Assembly (NCBI GenBank): GCA_020466095.1
Contig: CM035807.1
Location: 7,574,240-7,638,239 of the forward strand
DNA: 64,000 bases
Direction: 5' to 3'
From: Chlorops oryzae
Taxonomy: Eukaryota; Arthropoda; Insecta; Diptera; Chloropidae
The notes under the pieces were generated by a model, which saw nothing but the letters and a program-made list of their open reading frames with translations, had not been told where the DNA came from and ran no database searches. Positions 58,882 through 64,000 of this stretch are shown one piece after another; the stretch's first letter is position 1; each line of letters starts with the position of its first letter. Position numbers and translations under genes: made by a program.

Positions 58882-59177
58882 AATGAGGCCTTTTACACTA
58901 GGAAGATATTGACGTCAATTCTCACTTTTTAGCGGCCTTTATATGGTCACGTTTTCCTGCAAGCGCCGCATCATGCAAAAGAATGTCATGCCTGTTTTTC
59001 ATACATATTTTGCTTTTACATTGGAGCTCAGAGAAAAATTTAGTGTTTTTTGATTGCACGTACTCGATATTTCGTTTTGCCGTTTTTCGTGCATGAAAAC
59101 ACGGACGTAACTCTAAAAGTGAATAATAACAAGAATTGACTGACGGTCAATATATGACTAGTGTAAAAGGCCTCATT
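58882..59177. mobile_element. Fold-back MITE in the divergent promoter interval
   Basis: Inverted ends AATGAGGCCTTTTACACTAG and CTAGTGTAAAAGGCCTCATT are exactly complementary over 20 bp, then ATATTGAC/GTCAATAT continues. It is about 296 bp. The target duplication is unclear. Confidence 0.75.
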
Positions 59178-59654
59178 CGGTAGAAGAAAACACTTCAAGC
59201 TATCGATGGTTTGCCAGCTCTAGTACTTCATAGCAAATTAAATTATTTTTTTAATATTTAGTGGAAACACATTAAATCGCATTGTTGTTATTCCGTATAA
59301 ACCGTATTTGACATCATAGTGGTCATTCAACGAACACAGGTAATTCAGGTCGAAATTGGACTGCTTAAAGCTTAGACGAAACATTTCCAATTGGAACAAA
59401 GAACGACACCAAGACGAAATATAAAAAAAACGGGAGTTTTTCCATCGAATTCCCTTTTATGAACATTCCCGTTAACACGAACGTCAATAAGTAGGCATAT
59501 ACTAGGGTAAAAAAAATCTATTAAAGAAAAAAGAAACATCGGTAACTTTCAGCCGGTTCTTATTGAAGGAAATTGTTTTAGGTCAATGGAAGGCGTATAT
59601 GTATATAAATATGTAATAGTATTTGATAGAATTGTTTCTTGTTTTCTTGAAAGC

Positions 59655-61937
59655 ATGATGGTTGAATCAGACGGAGATGCCTGCAGACGCTTAAACGTGA
59701 AGAAGCAGACGTTGGATGATGCCTATGCGGTTCCGGCCAATTTCTTGGAGATAGACGTAGTCAATCCGCTGACAACAATGGCTGCTGGAAAGAAGCGCTA
59801 TACCGACTATGAAGTTCGTATGAAGGTAAGCAAAACAATTTGCGAATCCACATGAGTCATATATGTATGTATGTACAGTGGTGTAGCGGGGCAACAATTA
59901 TAAAGGGCGTTAAAATATCAATAAGTTTCTAAAATGTTGACATAATTATCATTGTTATGACTGCTATTGTCACTGCTTCGAATGATTGAAAACATCACAA
60001 AAGTACTCTTAGTGGCTGTTAATCCTCTGGATTTCTTCTACACAATCTTTGCCTCCAAAATAAAACCTCTCCTTCAGTGGTGTTTTCATCCGACAAATAA
60101 ATTCTTTATTATCGCTCTAAAAGTGCTTCAATAATGGGCAGTTTCAATCAAAATGTCCAAGGGCGTATTTGACGGGGTTGAAATGGAGCCATGGGGCCTA
60201 CTCAAAAAACTTGAAAATCAAGCCATTAGTCTAAATCTACTTTAATTATGAAAAAAAAAAAAAAAAACAATTATCATTGCCCTTGAAAATGTCCAATGAA
60301 TTTTGTTTCCATTATAACGTCTGTACATAATAGCGAATGATAATCTGTACGAAATGGGGAATGTTTTCCATCTCCAAACCCTCTGAGCTGCGCCACTGCT
60401 CATGCGTAATCGGAACTATTTTTTCTTTATCAGCTTCATGTATCAAAAGCATATGACCGACGACGCCCGCATAAGGTCATTGAATGAGCTTGCATTAACG
60501 GAAATGCTAAAAATCTCATTTCGATTTGTAAAAGGTCTTCAAAAGCGAATAATAATAATAATGTTATCGCTGCGTCGGGTCAGCGGGGGGCGTTTTGCTT
60601 TAATTTTCGTATTCTTTTCATTTAAAAAATTATTTTTTCTTATTTTTTTTTAGACAAATCTGCCTGTGTTTAAAGTTAAGGAATCAAGTGTTCGCCGCCG
60701 TTACAGTGACTTCGAATGGCTTCGAAACGAATTGGAGCGAGATAGTAAAGTAAGTGTGATCAAGGGATTTGTCTTAGAAGCTCATATCATCCGAATGGTT
60801 TTTCTTTTTTCACAGATTGTAGTACCACCGTTGCCTGGAAAAGCCTGGAAGCGACAGATGCCATTCCGTGGAGACGAAGGTAATGCCATAAATGTATGGT
60901 AAATTTAGCAAACCGAGCGGCTTTTCAAATTGTGAAAGATTAGGTGTCGTAGGGAGTCGTTCTTAGTCGCTTATGGGATTATTGGGATTATGTATTTATT
61001 TTAGTTCAGACCTAAACGACAGACGAACTGGAAAAGATATCGTTAGTTATTCTTTAATGTGATGATATCGTACATCTATGGCTTGGGAATGCAGAAAAGG
61101 AGAGAGTTATAACACTATCGGACAGTCAGGCTGCCATTAAAGTCCTGGTAGCAATGTCCATAAAGTCGAAGCTGGTCATGGAGACAGTGGAGATACTCCA
61201 ATCGCTGGCTAAAGATAATCGAGTGATTATACACTGGATAATTATTAACTGCGGCTATGGAGGAAATGAAGCGGATAGACTGACCGGGGAGGGGGCACTC
61301 TGTATGCCCTACGGAAAATGAAATATGGCACACTGCTGTGAGCCAAAAAAGCACAAAGCTATTCTTCCCTGAGTACCAGACGAAGAAAACGAGAGATTAA
61401 TTAAGACAGCAGATCGAACGTTAAAGTCATTATTGAAATTCTGAGAGGTCTACAAAATTAAGATTGAGTGAAAGAGTTATACCACAACAAAACACAATTT
61501 TTCGCCACATTAAATACAGGCTAATTGTATGGGGAATTTTATCCAAACGCAGGCTCAGAAGATAGATTTTTAACACGTCATTCGTTGTCATGCGATTCTC
61601 GATGCAACCTTTTTATAGGACAAACCCTTTTGAGACTTTGCCATCGTTTGTCTTTTGAATTGTGCTAAGTGTCTGGATTCAAGGACCGAAGCTCTATTTT
61701 TTTGTTTGTTTGAAGACTTTGAAATTGTGTAAAAAATACATTTTGATTGAATGCCCTTTTTTCCCTCCAGGTATTTTCGATGAGAACTTCATTGAGGAGC
61801 GACGCAAAGGACTAGAGGCATTCATAAATAAAATTGCTGGCCATCCATTAGCGCAGAATGAACGGTGTTTACATATGTTTTTGCAAGAAAATACGATTGA
61901 TAAAAACTACGTGCCCGGAAAAATTCGTAATACATAA
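59655..61937 (+). CDS. Snx3: Sorting nexin-3 (SNX3), PX-domain protein, 4 exons
   Basis: SNX3 binds phosphatidylinositol 3-phosphate on early endosomes and works with retromer to recycle cargo such as Wntless. Exons: 59655-59825, 60654-60749, 60816-60879 and 61771-61937, all GT-AG and in phase, giving 165 aa (164 from the second ATG at 59658). This is the normal full length. The PX domain covers about residues 28-152: [10 protein letters not shown], then [20 protein letters not shown] (lipid-binding RRRYSDF), the proline loop [10 protein letters not shown] and [20 protein letters not shown]. Start chosen by alignment with the family N-terminus ([16 protein letters not shown]). The bases before it, TTTCTTGAAAG, could be an acceptor of a 5' UTR intron. 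AATAAA overlaps the stop region (61939-61944) and recurs at 62492-62497. Intron 3 (891 bp) holds a retrotransposon RNase H relic. Confidence 0.96.
61118..61324 (+). pseudogene. RNase H domain relic of a non-LTR retrotransposon, inside SNX3 intron 3
   Basis: The plus-strand frame reads [10 protein letters not shown], then [16 protein letters not shown] and [15 protein letters not shown] before a stop. This matches the RNase H pattern '[10 protein letters not shown] ... v.l.WvpGH.G..GNE.AD.LA' of Jockey/I-type ORF2 proteins. The WVPGH segment is damaged. Only the domain's C-terminal half remains. It is in the same orientation as SNX3. Confidence 0.8.
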
Positions 61938-61944
61938 AATAAAA

Positions 61945-62690
61945 GAGTCTGGTACAAAAACAAATAAAAAAAAAGAAACCAAGCAAAAGGCGAAATGCAG
62001 CCAAATCGTTTGGTGATGATTCAAAAATGGCAAAACAAAGTTTGAGGAATGCGTACTCTACTCAGAATAATTCTTCGAATTTTTTGTACATGTATTTATA
62101 ATTGAATATTGGTTTTACCTATTTGAAATAGTCTTAAAGCATGTTTAGATATTATATACACATACATTTTTCGTATAAATTACCCTTTATCCAAAAAGTA
62201 TAAAAGGTTGGGTGCTGAAATCAAAATATGTATGTACACAAGGCGGGAATTTAATCAGTTCCCGCTTTGCCCATAGCTGATTGTAAAGAAACGCAAAAAA
62301 GCAAAAACAAAAACGATGAATCATAGAGCTGCTCGCAATTACGAAGATTCTCATATTCTTTTTAAGTATTCAAAAAACATTATAGATATATATATATATA
62401 TATATATACATATATTTGGAACAATCGAACAAAGTGTGTTTTGCTAAAAATAGATTCAGTTCCCTATGAAAAATTTTTTGGTTATATGTGTAATAAAATG
62501 TAGTTAATTTAAACCTTTCTTTGTAGTTTATTTAACTGGTGTAAGACGTTGCAATAATAAAGAAACTGTTTTAAAGGAAACGCATCCACGTTCGCGTCTT
62601 AAGTCTGCGCAGACAATTCTATTATAAAAAGTTCGTGTCTTAGCTAGGAACGCTATCTGTTTTTGATGCGGGTCTGTGCTAATTCCCTCG
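61945..62690. other. SNX3 3' UTR and flank with (TA)n
   Basis: Probable SNX3 3' UTR up to the AATAAA at 62492-62497. A (TA)n run lies at 62391-62416. No further gene. Confidence 0.55.
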
Positions 62691-63425
62691 TCAAAAGCTT
62701 GTGTATTCGCTATGACAGTTGGTGTCTGAACTCTGTTCTTACGTCACGAATATCTGATAGAGGACTTTGAGAGGGCGTAGCACAAAAAGTAGGCGTGACA
62801 GCGTTACGAAGTTAAACTTTTCTGATTTTGGGACACAACATTAAGCTATATTCCGAATGTGGGTTCCGTGGGTTCAAAATTGTGGATTTTGGAAAAACCC
62901 GTTTTCTGTTTGAGGGGGTTGGGGTGGTTCGATTTCAAAAATTTTTTGGGAATCTCTTAAATCTAGAGATAGAAGGGTCCATGCCAAATTTCAAAGCCCT
63001 AGGGCAACTCCTTCTATGATTTACCAAGAAATGTATGGAGTTCAAGCACTTAACCTCCATACATTTCTTGGTAAATCATAGAAGGAGTTACCCTAGGGTC
63101 TTGAAACTTGGCATGGACGCTTCTATCTCTAGATCTAAGAGATTCCCAAAAAATTTTCGAAATCGCACCACCCCAACCCCCCCAAACAGAAAACGGGTTT
63201 TTCTAAAATCCACAATTTTGAACCCACGGGACCGACATTCGGAATTTAACTTAATGTTGTGCCCCAAAGTCGGTAAAGTTCAACTTCGTAACTCTGCCAC
63301 GCCTACTTTTTGTGCTACGCCCACTCAAAGACCTCTGTCACTAATTCGTGACGTATGAACCTAGTTCAGATAACATGCATAGCTAAGACTCAAACAACTA
63401 GCATAGCGAATACACAAGCTTTTGA
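62691..63425. repeat. Large near-perfect palindrome (fold-back), ~0.73 kb
   Basis: The left arm 62691-63040 is reverse-complementary to the right arm ~63054-63425 around a ~13-base spacer (TTCAAGCACTTAA). The outermost bases are TCAAAAGCTTGTGTATTCGC and complement. Arms differ mainly by point changes and small indels near the outer ends. Open frames in the arms are by-products of the repeat. Confidence 0.85.
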
Positions 63426-63437
63426 CAAGCTTTTTCA

Positions 63438-63776
63438 CGTTGGCGTCTTAAGTCTGCTCTTACGTCACGAATACCTGATAAAGGACATTAAGAGGGCGTA
63501 GCACAAAAAGTAGGCGTGTCAGCGTTACGAACTTGAATTTTTCCAACTCTGGGGCACAAAAGTAAGCTGAATTCCGAATGTGGGTCCCGTGGGTTCAAAA
63601 TTGTGGATTTTAGAAAAACCCGTTTTCTGTTTGAGGAGGTTAGGGTGGTTCGATTTCGACAATTTTTTGGGAATCTCTTAGATCTAGAGATAGAAGGGTC
63701 CATGCCAAATTTCAAGACCCTAGGGTAACTCCTTCTATGATTTACCACGAAATGTATGGAGGTTAAGCGCTTGAAC
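63438..63776 (+). repeat. Third copy of the palindrome arm
   Basis: Direct repeat of the left arm (CGTCTTAAGTCTGC, ACGTCACGAATA, GGCGTAGCACAAAAAGTAGG, TCTCTTAGATCTAGAGATAG). It ends with the palindrome's centre sequence and is then replaced by a 12-bp tandem array, as if a second palindrome had been cut off. Confidence 0.85.
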
Positions 63777-63783
63777 TCTATAT

Positions 63784-63905
63784 GAAGGCTTTGCGAAGGC
63801 TATACGAAGGCTATACGAAGGCTACACGAAAGCTACACGAAGGCTACACGAAGGCTCCACGATGGCTCCACGATGGCTCCACGAAGGCTATACGAAGGCT
63901 ATGCA
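63784..63905. repeat. 12-bp minisatellite (GAAGGCTAYACR-type)
   Basis: About ten units of 12 bp such as GAAGGCTATAC(G/A) and GATGGCTCCAC(G). The unit length keeps frames open, giving a repetitive KATR/EGYT-like reading that I do not regard as a gene. Confidence 0.85.
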
Positions 63906-64000
63906 AAGTCAAAAAGACATTCATGAAAATACTCTTGAAAAAAACTCATGAAAATGCTCAATTTTGAAAAGAGTATAAATAGCGTGACAAAACGTGAGCT

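Noticed and set aside
62828..63748. Open frames repeated on both strands near the right edge (PKNFRNRTTPTP-type)
   Set aside because: They mirror the palindrome arms, occur in all copies whatever the strand, and have no family features.
63782..63967. Open frame with repetitive EGYTKA-type peptide
   Set aside because: It results from a 12-bp tandem repeat whose unit length is a multiple of three.

Overview
The window looks like euchromatic DNA from a higher fly (Diptera, Schizophora). It is AT-rich, with short GT-AG introns, many TATG/ATAC microsatellites and insect genes: a Dacapo-type CDK inhibitor, CNOT10, SNX3 and an acid-lipase-family gene. The high load of small DNA transposons would suit a tephritid-like genome, but the genus is a guess. 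No prokaryotic feature, CRISPR array, rRNA or intact tRNA was recognised.

Gene layout. (1) About 9.2-9.75 kb, minus strand: first coding exon of a Dacapo/p27-type CDK inhibitor, with an apparent frameshift in a GC run. (2) 30.2-37.1 kb, minus strand: a five-exon gene that I rebuilt from splice sites. It encodes an unrecognised, acidic, glycosylation-rich membrane protein of about 808 aa. (3) 48.1-49.3 kb, plus strand: the last two exons of an alpha/beta-hydrolase (acid lipase family) with unusual active-site motifs. (4) 51.9-53.3 kb, minus strand: coding-like pieces of an unrecognised, probably decayed gene cut by a hAT element. (5) 53.6-57.7 kb, minus strand: CNOT10, eight exons, one of its introns apparently GC-AG. 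(6) 59.7-61.9 kb, plus strand: SNX3, four exons, head-to-head with CNOT10 and with a retrotransposon RNase H relic in its last intron. CNOT10 and SNX3 are conserved cytoplasmic housekeeping genes (mRNA deadenylation and endosomal retromer sorting).

The rest is intergenic and repeat-rich. The main theme is a dense set of non-autonomous DNA elements recognised by inverted ends and target duplications. Many have hAT-type 8-bp target duplications, a 739-bp TTAA-flanked family has two full copies and one partial copy, and there are TA-flanked Tigger/pogo-like elements, long fold-back palindromes and Helitron-like repeats. Several are nested, which gives relative ages. One hAT-type MITE family has three complete copies in three different introns of CNOT10, each with a perfect 8-bp target duplication, and one of them lies directly against a splice donor. 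A minisatellite of 14 TTAACCCTTTACTGCAT cores with diverged spacers lies in the first intron of the membrane-protein gene. The window ends in a near-perfect 0.7-kb palindrome followed by a 12-bp tandem repeat.
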